From Thermoanaerobacterium butyriciformans (GTDB taxonomy: Bacteria > Bacillota > Thermoanaerobacteria > Thermoanaerobacterales > Thermoanaerobacteraceae), in the NCBI RefSeq assembly GCF_017874545.1, contig NZ_JAGGLT010000034.1, positions 1 to 39,173 of the forward strand: 39,173 bases of DNA, written 5' to 3'. A program made the position numbers and the translations under genes. This document shows positions 31,692 through 39,173 of the stretch, piece by piece (positions within the stretch are counted from its first letter, which is position 1; the number at the start of each line of letters is the position of its first letter). Under the pieces are notes generated by a model that did no database searches, was not told the origin of the DNA, and worked only from the letters and a program-made list of their open reading frames with translations.

Positions 31692-32647
31692 TCGGTTTTG
31701 ACATAGGCAGTTTTTACACCAAGATAGGTAGTTTTGATAAAAAAAATACAAAATTAAATAATATGGTCATCGAAAGGACCCCCCATAATTGTATAAATAA
31801 TGGATATATAAAAGATATTAATATACTTTTTCAATTTTTAAATAAAATTTTGAAGAAGAATTTTCCTAAAGAAAAGAAGCTATTTTTTTGTGTTTCAAGT
31901 ACGGATATCATAATAAGAGAAATTATAATGCCTATGATGAAAGATGATGAATTAAAAAGCGCTTTAAGGTACGAAATTGATCAGTACATACCAAATACAG
32001 ATGAATACATCGTCGATTATAAGCAAATTGATAATGATGAAGATAGTAAAAAAACAAAAGTCATGATTGTAGCAGCGCCAAAAGATATGATATCTGAATA
32101 TGTGAAGTTGACAGATATGCTAAAAATGCGTTTAGAAGTAATAGATGTGTACAGCAATTGTATTTACAAGTCAGTAAATAAATTATGTAAACTTAAAGGT
32201 AGTATTTCGATTTTAAATATAGGTGCTGCATATACAGATATTACACTGTTAGATGAGGGGAAGTATGCTTTCAGTAGAATAGTACAGTTTGGTGGCAATG
32301 ATATAACTGAGATAATTGCAAATATGTACAATATAGATTTTAGTTCTGCAGAAGAATATAAAAAGACAAAACCTTTTTTAATAGATGATGGACAGTATGG
32401 CGATTTAAAAGAACATATCAAGGAACATTTAGATAGCAAACTAATCGAGATATCAAGGATTTTTGATTTTTTTGAGTCATCATATCATAAAAGCTTGAAT
32501 GAGATACAATTAATAGGAGGGACTTCAAAGCTCATTGGACTCGGCAAATATATTGAAGAATATTTTAAAATACCTGTTTCAGCCAGTGGTGATGATTTAT
32601 ATACATATTTTATGCCTGTATTAGGATCGATGATTAGGGGTGAATAA
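31688..32647 (+). CDS. pilM: Pilus assembly protein PilM (actin-like ATPase)
   Basis: A 319-residue actin-fold protein of the cytoplasmic side of the pilus machine. The first phosphate loop is IGFDIGSFYTKIGSF (2-16), the second ILNIGAAYTDITLLD (near 176-190), and the adenosine motif IQLIGGTSKLIGLG (near 275). In other bacteria PilM binds the N-terminus of PilN. Here the next gene product starts with KDINLIPEE, the matching PilN motif, supporting a PilM-PilN contact. GGAGAGG lies seven bases before the ATG. Confidence 0.92.
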   Translation: MIGFDIGSFYTKIGSFDKKNTKLNNMVIERTPHNCINNGYIKDINILFQFLNKILKKNFPKEKKLFFCVSSTDIIIREIIMPMMKDDELKSALRYEIDQYIPNTDEYIVDYKQIDNDEDSKKTKVMIVAAPKDMISEYVKLTDMLKMRLEVIDVYSNCIYKSVNKLCKLKGSISILNIGAAYTDITLLDEGKYAFSRIVQFGGNDITEIIANMYNIDFSSAEEYKKTKPFLIDDGQYGDLKEHIKEHLDSKLIEISRIFDFFESSYHKSLNEIQLIGGTSKLIGLGKYIEEYFKIPVSASGDDLYTYFMPVLGSMIRGE

Positions 32648-32648
32648 C

Positions 32649-33179
32649 TTGAAAGATATAAACTTAATACCTGAGGAAATAAAATTGCATGAATTGAATA
32701 GAAAGAGAAGGACAAAAAATCTGATTGGCTTTGTTGTGGTGTTATGCATTATAATGGCTATTTTACTTTTACCCCAAATATACATACGGAACCTCGAATC
32801 AGAAAAGGCAGTTCTTAACAAACAATTGAACAATATAAAGGACAAAAAAGATTCATATTCTGAGCTTCAAAATAAAATGAAGTACTATTCGTCAAAACAA
32901 GACATTATAAAGAGATTATCGAAAAAGAAAATTGATATTACAGAAATACTTGACGATATTTCATCTAATGTTCCAGATAATGTTTCAATGACAGATATAA
33001 AATTTAGTGGTAATGTGATTGTGATAACAGGTGATACATACATGAATAAATATTTATCAGATTTTATGCTTAATATGAGAAAGCTGGATTATGTAGACGA
33101 TATAAGTTTGCTTGATACAAAAAAGTCTGATAATGGTTTGATTCAATATACTTTGCAAATTATGCTTAAGGTGGTATAA
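32649..33179 (+). CDS. pilN: Pilus assembly protein PilN
   Basis: A 176-residue bitopic membrane protein. It starts MKDINLIPEEIKLHELNRKR, with the INLIPEE motif that docks to PilM, then one helix (about 25-43, NLIGFVVVLCIIMAILLLP), a coiled coil and an alpha/beta periplasm-type domain. The TTG at 32649 follows AGGGGTGA at five bases; the GTG at 32640 lies within that site and adds three residues only. It begins two bases after the pilM stop. Confidence 0.88.
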   Translation: MKDINLIPEEIKLHELNRKRRTKNLIGFVVVLCIIMAILLLPQIYIRNLESEKAVLNKQLNNIKDKKDSYSELQNKMKYYSSKQDIIKRLSKKKIDITEILDDISSNVPDNVSMTDIKFSGNVIVITGDTYMNKYLSDFMLNMRKLDYVDDISLLDTKKSDNGLIQYTLQIMLKVV

Positions 33180-33183
33180 TAAT

Positions 33184-33975
33184 ATGAAATTGACAGCAAG
33201 AGAAAAAGTACTTATAGTCGTTTTGCTGATAGTTGCATCGTTTAGTCTGTATTATCAATTTATTTTAACAACACAACTTGCAGTTATCGATAAATTAAAG
33301 CAAGACGTAGTAAACTTAAAAGCGGAAGTGACCAGTTACAATAAAATAAATTTAAATAATATAAAAGACAGTTTAATTAATATTAATCAAAAGATAGAGA
33401 TTAGCAATGAAGAACTGCCTGATTATGAGAATATAGAGGAATTTATTGTTTCTCTTGATGATGTAATTTCATCTACTGGCGTAAATTTTGAAGAGATAAA
33501 TTTTAATTCAAATCAGGGTCAAGAGCAGAGTGTAAATAATCAACAAGCTAAAAGTAGTAACAATAAAAATAATTATACGGAAATACCTGTTAATATTAAG
33601 GTCACTGGTGGTTATGCAAATATTACTGCTTTTATAAGAGATATTCAGACATTAAAAAGAATTAACGATATAAAATCCTTGGAAATAACCAGTGATAATA
33701 AATCTAATGGATTATTACTTAATATGAATATTGTAATTTATTCAATGAATAAAAAAGGGGGAAGTTACTTAGAAGCGCCTTCTATAAAAGGAAAGTCAGA
33801 TCCTTTCAAACCGTTAATTGAGGAAAATCAAAATCCTCAAAGTTCGAATACTAATCCTAGTGGTCAAAATTCAGTTCAAGGAATTGATATAAATAAGATC
33901 ATAACAGATAGCATAAACAGTGCATTAAACAGTAGTCTAAAAGTAGCACCTACTGTCACACCAAACCAACAATAA
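33184..33975 (+). CDS. PilO-like protein with a PilP-like DPF tail
   Basis: A 263-residue bitopic protein. A basic N-terminus and one helix (about 8-27) are followed by a coiled coil (LKQDVVNLKAEVTSYNK) and a globular alpha/beta domain as in PilO. The C-terminal 65 residues are different: KGKSDPFKPL resembles the start of the PilP lipoprotein domain (DPFxPL), then a disordered, Asn/Gln/Ser-rich run and a short helix, INKIITDSINSALNSSL. No separate pilP or secretin gene is seen. The alignment helper of this Gram-positive machine may thus combine the two. Confidence 0.78.
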   Translation: MKLTAREKVLIVVLLIVASFSLYYQFILTTQLAVIDKLKQDVVNLKAEVTSYNKINLNNIKDSLININQKIEISNEELPDYENIEEFIVSLDDVISSTGVNFEEINFNSNQGQEQSVNNQQAKSSNNKNNYTEIPVNIKVTGGYANITAFIRDIQTLKRINDIKSLEITSDNKSNGLLLNMNIVIYSMNKKGGSYLEAPSIKGKSDPFKPLIEENQNPQSSNTNPSGQNSVQGIDINKIITDSINSALNSSLKVAPTVTPNQQ

Positions 33976-34017
33976 TGAATATTTTATAACATTGAAAATT
34001 GGAGGATAAAAGTTTCA

Positions 34018-34533
34018 ATGAAAAATATTGCATTAACAGGATTTATGGCAACAGGAAAGTCAGTTGTAGGTAAGAAGGTTGCAGATATTTTAAGCTTTGG
34101 ATATATTGATACTGATTGTCTGATTGAAAAAATTTGTGGGATGAAAATACCAGAAATATTCGACAAATACGGAGAGAAATATTTTAGAGGGATTGAAAAA
34201 GTTGCAGTTAAAAGAGCATCAAGATTAAAAAATCATGTCATATCTACAGGTGGTGGTGTTGTATTAAATCCGTCAAATATAGTACAATTGAGAAAACACG
34301 GTTTTGTAATCTGCTTAAAAGCTAGACCGGAGATAATATTAAGAAATTTAGGTGATGCTGATAACAGACCAATACTTGCGACAGATGATGTATATGGAAA
34401 GATAAAAATGCTTTTAGACGAAAGACAGCATTTTTATGAATTTGCTGATTATACAATTGATATATCGGAAATGGGAATAGACGATGCTGCTTTGGCAGTT
34501 GTTGAAGCATATTCTAAGTTAAAAACTAGATAG
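34018..34533 (+). CDS. aroK: Shikimate kinase
   Basis: A 171-residue enzyme phosphorylating shikimate with ATP. P-loop GFMATGKS at 8-15; the shikimate-binding D in DTDCLIEK, the YFRGIEK arginine and STGGGVV (NMP-type region) are present, as is the lid ADNRPIL. The ATG at 34018 is 12 bases after GGAGG, a longer gap than usual, so expression may be modest; no better start was found. It lies 42 bases after the pilO-like gene and looks cotranscribed with the pilus operon. Confidence 0.94.
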   Translation: MKNIALTGFMATGKSVVGKKVADILSFGYIDTDCLIEKICGMKIPEIFDKYGEKYFRGIEKVAVKRASRLKNHVISTGGGVVLNPSNIVQLRKHGFVICLKARPEIILRNLGDADNRPILATDDVYGKIKMLLDERQHFYEFADYTIDISEMGIDDAALAVVEAYSKLKTR

Positions 34534-34556
34534 AGACAAGTTGAGGGCAGATGATT

Positions 34557-35651
34557 ATGAGAATAGTTGTAAAAGTAGGAACAAGTACATTGACATACGA
34601 AAATGGCCAGCTTAATTTAGAAATGATGGAAAAAATATCAAGACAGATTTCTAATTTGCAAAATAGAGGCGATAAAGTAATACTGGTTACATCAGGTGCA
34701 ATTGGTGCTGGGATGGGAAAACTTAATATAACGAAAAAACCAAAAACGTTGCCAGAAAAGCAGTCATTAGCAGCAATAGGTCAAGGTTTGCTTATAGAAC
34801 TATATGAGAAATTTTTTAATGAGTATGGCAAGACGACAGCACAGCTTTTGCTGACAAAAGATGATTTTTCTATAAGAGATAGGTATTTGAACATAAGCTA
34901 TACATTGTCAAATTTATTAAAGTATAATGTAGTACCTATTATAAATGAAAATGACACGGTTACTGTTGATGAGATAAAAATAGGCGATAATGATACATTA
35001 TCAGCACTAGTTGCAAGTATTATTGAGGCAGATCTTCTTATTATATTGACGGACATCGATGGGCTATATGACAAGGACCCTAAAGAACCTAATGCAAAAT
35101 TAATAGATGTCGTAGAAGAATTTTCAGATAAGCTGTTTGAAATAGCTGGAGGAACTGGTACAAATTTTGGCACTGGCGGTATGTATACAAAAATTCAGGC
35201 AGCAAAAATATGCTATAATTCAGGTGTTAAAATGGTTATAGCTAATGGTAAACTTGATAATGTGTTAAATAGAATTGCCAATGGGGAAAAGATAGGCACC
35301 CTATTTATGCCAGCTCAAAATCCCATTAGCAATCGAAAAGTTTGGATAGCATTTAATGCACATTTGTCTGGTAAGCTGGTTATTGATGACGGAGCAAAAC
35401 AAGCTATATTAAATAAAGGAAAAAGCTTATTACCTAGCGGCATAATATCTACTTCCGGTGAATATTCTGTAGGTGATTGTGTATCGATAGTTGATATTGA
35501 TGGTAAAGAAATTGCAAGAGGTTTGATTAATTACACAATAGCAGAAGTTGATAAAATAAAAGGATTAAAATCTACTGAGATTGAGAAGATTTTAGGTTAT
35601 AAAAATTATGATGAAATTATTCATAGAGACAATCTAGTTGTTATGAGCTAG
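34557..35651 (+). CDS. proB: Glutamate 5-kinase
   Basis: A 364-residue enzyme for the first step of proline synthesis. The amino acid kinase domain starts MRIVVKVGTSTLT and holds SGAIGAGMGKL, NENDTVTVDEIKIGDNDTLSA and LTDIDGLYDKDP, then GTGGMYTKIQAAK. A C-terminal PUA domain (from about 265, GAKQAILNKGKSLLPSGI) is present, as in most bacterial ProB. The ATG at 34557 is nine bases after GAGGG; the ATG at 34551 is only three bases away and less likely. proA follows directly, but proC is not in the window. Confidence 0.95.
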   Translation: MRIVVKVGTSTLTYENGQLNLEMMEKISRQISNLQNRGDKVILVTSGAIGAGMGKLNITKKPKTLPEKQSLAAIGQGLLIELYEKFFNEYGKTTAQLLLTKDDFSIRDRYLNISYTLSNLLKYNVVPIINENDTVTVDEIKIGDNDTLSALVASIIEADLLIILTDIDGLYDKDPKEPNAKLIDVVEEFSDKLFEIAGGTGTNFGTGGMYTKIQAAKICYNSGVKMVIANGKLDNVLNRIANGEKIGTLFMPAQNPISNRKVWIAFNAHLSGKLVIDDGAKQAILNKGKSLLPSGIISTSGEYSVGDCVSIVDIDGKEIARGLINYTIAEVDKIKGLKSTEIEKILGYKNYDEIIHRDNLVVMS

Positions 35652-35666
35652 TTTATACTGTATAAT
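35638..35666 (+). promoter_or_regulatory. Possible promoter of proA
   Basis: TTGTTA at 35638-35643, a 17-base spacer and a perfect TATAAT at 35661-35666. The -35 box lies in the last codons of proB. Confidence 0.5.
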
Positions 35667-35693
35667 AAAATATTGTTTAAGGAGGCTTAGAAC

Positions 35694-36938
35694 ATGGAAG
35701 TTGAAATAAAGGCTGATATTGCTAAAAGCGCGTCAAGAAGATTAGCTATGCTTGATGAAAATGTTAAAAATGAAGCTCTTAAAAATATGGCTGATGAGCT
35801 TATAAACAGTAAAGACAGAATATTAGAAGCAAATGAGAAGGATATTTTAGCAGCAGAAAATAAAGGCGTTAAAGAATCTTTGATAGACAGGCTTAGATTA
35901 AACGAAAAGCGTATAGAAGGCATGGCCAATGGACTTTTAGAAATATCTGCATTACCGGACCCTGTTGGAGCTATAGAGGAAATGTGGAAAAGGCCAAATG
36001 GACTTCAGATTGGTAGAATGCGTTGTCCTATTGGTGTAATAGGAATAATTTACGAGTCAAGGCCAAATGTCACAGCCGATGCTGCAGGGCTTTGTTTAAA
36101 GTCTGGGAATGCAGTTATATTGAAAGGTGGCAGTGATGCATTAAATTCTAATATAGCTATTGTTGAAGTGATTGCTAAAGCTGCAGAAGAATCTGGAGTT
36201 CCAAAAGGTGCAATACAACTTATTGAGAATACAGACAGAGAAGAAGTTAACCGCATGATGAAATTAAATGGCAAGATCGATTTGCTTATACCAAGAGGTG
36301 GTGCTAATTTAATTCAAAATGTCATAAAAAATTCTACAGTCCCGGTTATAGAAACCGGTGTTGGCAATTGCCATGTTTTTGTTGATTCATACGCTGATTT
36401 AGAAAAGGCTCTCAAAATCATTGTAAATGCAAAAACTCAAAGGCCAGGCGTATGCAATGCCATTGAGAAGGTTCTTATACATAGAGAGATGGCAGAAAAG
36501 TTTTTGCCAATCATGGTAGAAAAACTTACATCTTTGGGTGTTGAAATACGTGGCTGTGAATTAAGTAGATCGATATGTCCTGATGTAAAAGAAGCAAATG
36601 AAGATGATTGGAAAACAGAATATCTCGACTTGGTACTTGCCGTTAAGATTGTAGAAGATGTTGACAGTGCTATTGAACATATAAATAAATATTCCTCTGG
36701 ACATTCTGAAAGCATAGTGACAGAAAATTATACAAATGCAATGAAATTTATAAAATCTATTGATTCTGCAGCAGTGTACGTCAATGCTTCAACTAGATTT
36801 ACTGATGGTGGAGAGTTTGGGTTTGGTGCTGAAATAGGCATAAGTACACAAAAGATGCATGCAAGAGGGCCTATGGGGCTTAAAGAATTGACAACATATA
36901 AGTATGTAATTTTAGGAAATGGTCAGATAAGAGAATAA
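35694..36938 (+). CDS. proA: Gamma-glutamyl phosphate reductase
   Basis: A 414-residue NADPH enzyme of the aldehyde dehydrogenase fold making glutamate semialdehyde. The nucleophile is C254 in QRPGVCNAIEKVL; IYESRPNVTADAAGLC and KGGSDALNSN carry the cofactor site, and the C-terminal NASTRFTDGGEFGFGAEIGIST block is the family signature. Length is standard. AAGGAGG lies eight to nine bases before ATG. It may be read both with proB and from its own promoter. Confidence 0.96.
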   Translation: MEVEIKADIAKSASRRLAMLDENVKNEALKNMADELINSKDRILEANEKDILAAENKGVKESLIDRLRLNEKRIEGMANGLLEISALPDPVGAIEEMWKRPNGLQIGRMRCPIGVIGIIYESRPNVTADAAGLCLKSGNAVILKGGSDALNSNIAIVEVIAKAAEESGVPKGAIQLIENTDREEVNRMMKLNGKIDLLIPRGGANLIQNVIKNSTVPVIETGVGNCHVFVDSYADLEKALKIIVNAKTQRPGVCNAIEKVLIHREMAEKFLPIMVEKLTSLGVEIRGCELSRSICPDVKEANEDDWKTEYLDLVLAVKIVEDVDSAIEHINKYSSGHSESIVTENYTNAMKFIKSIDSAAVYVNASTRFTDGGEFGFGAEIGISTQKMHARGPMGLKELTTYKYVILGNGQIRE

Positions 36939-36960
36939 ACTTTAAAGTGAGGTTTTTGTG

Positions 36961-37407
36961 ATGAAGAGAGTTCTTATTATACATGGTCCAAATTTAAATT
37001 TGACTGGCAGTAGGGAAACGGATATTTATGGAGAAGTTAGTTTTGAAGAAATAAATAATATCATAAAACGAGAAGCCTCAAAACTAGAGCTGGCAGTAAA
37101 GATACAGCAATCGAATAGTGAAGGAGAGATAATAGATTTTATTCATTCTGCAAAGAATAATTTTGATGCAATAATAATAAATCCTGGTGCTTATTCACAT
37201 TATAGCTATGCGATAATGGATGCTATAGGCGCTATAGATATTCCTGTAATAGAAGTACATCTTTCTAATATACAAAAACGTGAAGACTTTAGACACGTTT
37301 CAGTGACTGCAACAAGGTGTCTTGGGCAAATATCGGGCTTTGGACCGTACAGCTATGTCCTTGCTTTAAATGCAGTTAAATTATTAGAAGACAATCTAAA
37401 GGAGTGA
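36961..37407 (+). CDS. aroQ: Type II 3-dehydroquinate dehydratase
   Basis: A 148-residue enzyme that removes water from 3-dehydroquinate, one step before AroE. The start [13 protein letters not shown], then [11 protein letters not shown] with the catalytic Tyr, [17 protein letters not shown] and [17 protein letters not shown] with the active histidine, are all type II marks. GTGAGG is eight bases before ATG 36961; GTG 36958 is also possible. Third shikimate gene in the window, after aroE and aroK. Confidence 0.95.
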   Translation: MKRVLIIHGPNLNLTGSRETDIYGEVSFEEINNIIKREASKLELAVKIQQSNSEGEIIDFIHSAKNNFDAIIINPGAYSHYSYAIMDAIGAIDIPVIEVHLSNIQKREDFRHVSVTATRCLGQISGFGPYSYVLALNAVKLLEDNLKE

Positions 37408-37411
37408 TAAT

Positions 37412-38476
37412 TTGAATAATAGATTAGATGCAGCAAAAAGGCTGTTGATTGAAAAAGAGTTGGACGGTTTTATTGTGTTTAAACCTGTAAATGTAACATA
37501 TTTAACTGGATTTACAGGTGATGATAGCGTTGCTATTGTAGGTCTCAATGAGTCTTATTTTATTACAGACTCAAGGTATACAGAACAAGCGTCTCATGAA
37601 ATCGAAGATTTTAAAATAATTGAACACAAATCGGATATTTTTGAAGCAATAAGAGATTGTATATCAAATATGGGTATTAACAAACTTGGATTTGAGGGAA
37701 ACTACATAACTTTTGAACAGTACAATAAACTGAAAGACATTTTACAAGTAGAGCTAAAACCTGAAAATGGCTTTGTGGAATCTTTAAGAGAGATAAAGGA
37801 TGAGACAGAAATAGAAAATATCAAAAAGGCACAGTATATTACAGATGAAACCTTCAAATACTTTTTGAATTTTATAAAGCCTGGAATGAAAGAAAAAGAT
37901 GTTGCCATAGAGATGGAATATTACATGAAAAAACTTGGAGCAGATGATAAATCATTTGATTTTATAATCGCTTCGGGGAAAAGGTCCTCAATGCCTCATG
38001 GAAAAGCTTCAGATAAGGTTATTGAAAATGGGGATTTTGTTACTTTTGATTACGGCTGCAAAGTAAATGGATATTGCTCTGATATGACTAGGACAATTGT
38101 CGTTGGCAGGGCCAATGAAAAGCAGAGAGAAATTTATAATACTGTTTTAGAAGCTCAAACCAATGCAATTAATAATCTAAAATCGGGTATGATAGAAAAA
38201 GATGGAGACTATCTTGCAAGAAGGGTAATTTTTGAAAGAGGCTATGGTAATTACTTCGGCCATTCTTTAGGACATGGCGTTGGTCTTGAAATACATGAAA
38301 AGCCGTTTATGGGACCGAGAGGAACTAATTTATTAAAATCAGGTATGGTTGTCACAGTGGAACCAGGAATATATATTCCTGAACTCTATGGCGTTAGAAT
38401 AGAAGATATGGTATTATTAAAAGAGGATGGCGTTATTGATTTGACAAATTCGCCAAAAGAACTAATTGAAGTTTAA
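37412..38476 (+). CDS. Xaa-Pro aminopeptidase (M24 family)
   Basis: A 354-residue metallopeptidase releasing N-terminal residues before proline, like Bacillus YqhT. The N-terminal creatinase-type domain starts RLDAAKRLLIEKELDGFIV; the catalytic pita-bread domain holds the two-metal ligands in FDYGCKVNGYCSDMTRT (two Asp), GHSLGHGVGLEIHE (His) and VEPGIYIPELYGVRIEDM (two Glu). The TTG at 37412 has AAAGGAG seven bases before it and lies four bases after the aroQ stop. The order M24 peptidase then efp is common in Firmicutes. Confidence 0.93.
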   Translation: MNNRLDAAKRLLIEKELDGFIVFKPVNVTYLTGFTGDDSVAIVGLNESYFITDSRYTEQASHEIEDFKIIEHKSDIFEAIRDCISNMGINKLGFEGNYITFEQYNKLKDILQVELKPENGFVESLREIKDETEIENIKKAQYITDETFKYFLNFIKPGMKEKDVAIEMEYYMKKLGADDKSFDFIIASGKRSSMPHGKASDKVIENGDFVTFDYGCKVNGYCSDMTRTIVVGRANEKQREIYNTVLEAQTNAINNLKSGMIEKDGDYLARRVIFERGYGNYFGHSLGHGVGLEIHEKPFMGPRGTNLLKSGMVVTVEPGIYIPELYGVRIEDMVLLKEDGVIDLTNSPKELIEV

Positions 38477-38497
38477 CAAATGATGGAGGGATTTTAA

Positions 38498-39055
38498 TTG
38501 GTATCAGCAGGAGAATTTAGAAAAGGAATGACTATTGACATTGATGGTCAAGTTTTTACGGTTGTTGATTTTCAACACGTAAAACCGGGTAAAGGAGCTG
38601 CTTTTGTTAGAACAAGGTTAAAAAACGTAATAACAGGAGCTGTCGTTGAAAGAACTTTTAATCCAACTGAGAAAGTTGACGAAGCAGTAATAGAAAGAAA
38701 GGATATGCAGTATCTTTACAATGATGGAAACCTTTATTATTTCATGGATACTGAGACATATGAGCAAATTCCTTTAAATTACGATAAAGTTGAAGATGCA
38801 ATGAAATTTTTAAAAGAAAACATGATAGCAACTATAAAATTCTATAAAGGAGAGGCATTTTCAGTAGAACCCCCTACTTTTGTAGAGTTGGAAGTAGTTG
38901 AAACTGAACCTGGATTTAAAGGCGATACTGCAACAGGTGGTTCAAAACCAGCAAAAGTTGAAACAGGAGCTATAATACAAGTGCCTTTATTTGTCAATCA
39001 GGGAGACGTAATAAAGATAGACACAAGAACATCAGAATATCTGGAAAGAGTATAG
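38498..39055 (+). CDS. efp: Translation elongation factor P
   Basis: A 185-residue three-domain protein that rescues ribosomes stalled at polyproline. Domain 1 has the tip loop [11 protein letters not shown] with K32 at the site modified in many bacteria; the residues around it match the family. Domain 2 ends [14 protein letters not shown] and domain 3 carries [29 protein letters not shown]. The start is TTG at 38498, seven bases after GGAGGG; M24 peptidase lies just upstream. No gene for a K32-modifying enzyme is in the window. Confidence 0.97.
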   Translation: MVSAGEFRKGMTIDIDGQVFTVVDFQHVKPGKGAAFVRTRLKNVITGAVVERTFNPTEKVDEAVIERKDMQYLYNDGNLYYFMDTETYEQIPLNYDKVEDAMKFLKENMIATIKFYKGEAFSVEPPTFVELEVVETEPGFKGDTATGGSKPAKVETGAIIQVPLFVNQGDVIKIDTRTSEYLERV

Positions 39056-39173
39056 TTTTAGCCATTTTAAAAAATAATAGAGTGATTTCGGAAACTAATT
39101 TCCAGCAGCATACAATGACATAAATTAGATATTAGATACAAAAAATAACAATGATTTTGCGATAAAAATAAGA
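39056..39173 (+). other. Non-coding right end
   Basis: A gene-free, A/T-rich end. The only structure is GGAAA/TTTCC around a four-base loop at about 39090-39103, without a T-run. No clear terminator for efp is seen before the window ends. Confidence 0.35.

Noticed and set aside
1-39173. tRNA or rRNA genes, CRISPR arrays, insertion sequences
   Set aside because: No cloverleaf, direct-repeat array, transposase motif or terminal repeats were found on reading both strands by eye.

Overview
The window looks like a low-G+C, spore-forming Firmicute of the class Clostridia, most likely a Thermoanaerobacterium or Thermoanaerobacter relative. The grounds are an intact sigK, an A/T-rich third-codon style, strong AGGAGG/AGGTG ribosome binding sites, many TTG starts, a type IV pilus cluster without a secretin, and gene order shared with the Bacillus/Clostridium core. 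The genus is inference; no database was searched. Nearly all genes are on the + strand. No tRNA, rRNA, CRISPR array or transposase was found.

Region 1 (1-3981): a divergent cis-prenyltransferase paralogue, rarA, an IscR-like Rrf2 regulator with a candidate operator, and a cysteine desulfurase. The order rarA-rrf2-cysteine desulfurase matches Bacillus yrvN-cymR-yrvO, where the tRNA thiolase gene trmU/mnmA follows. Here that place is taken by Region 2 (3997-8149): a minus-strand HTH-TPR regulator of the peptide-receptor type, a CPBP membrane protease, an MFS exporter and the broken tail of a second MFS gene. It looks like an acquired module, perhaps for peptide signalling, export or immunity.

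Region 3 (8268-22959) returns to the core: a PRC-barrel protein, a 48-residue membrane-type peptide missed by length cut-offs, an AI-2E family permease, alaS, ireB-like, ruvX, DUF1292, fur, RNase J with a YlbF-like partner, mltG, trmR and trhP (wobble-uridine methoxylation), a class B PBP, sigK and yqeG. Several junctions carry terminators or promoters that overlap the next gene's signals.

Region 4 (22966-34533): aroE, a structured leader that looks like a switchable terminator, then a type IV pilus / DNA-uptake operon (pilB, pilT, pilC, pilA, pilD, four pilin-like proteins, comFB, pilM, pilN, pilO-like) running into aroK. PilB has an N-terminal MshEN domain and comFB lies in the same operon, so two possible cyclic-dinucleotide receptors sit in one pilus operon.

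Region 5 (34557-39173): proB, proA, aroQ, an Xaa-Pro aminopeptidase and efp. Three shikimate-pathway genes (aroE, aroK, aroQ) lie around the pilus cluster. Start codons were chosen by ribosome binding site, so many differ from the longest open frame.
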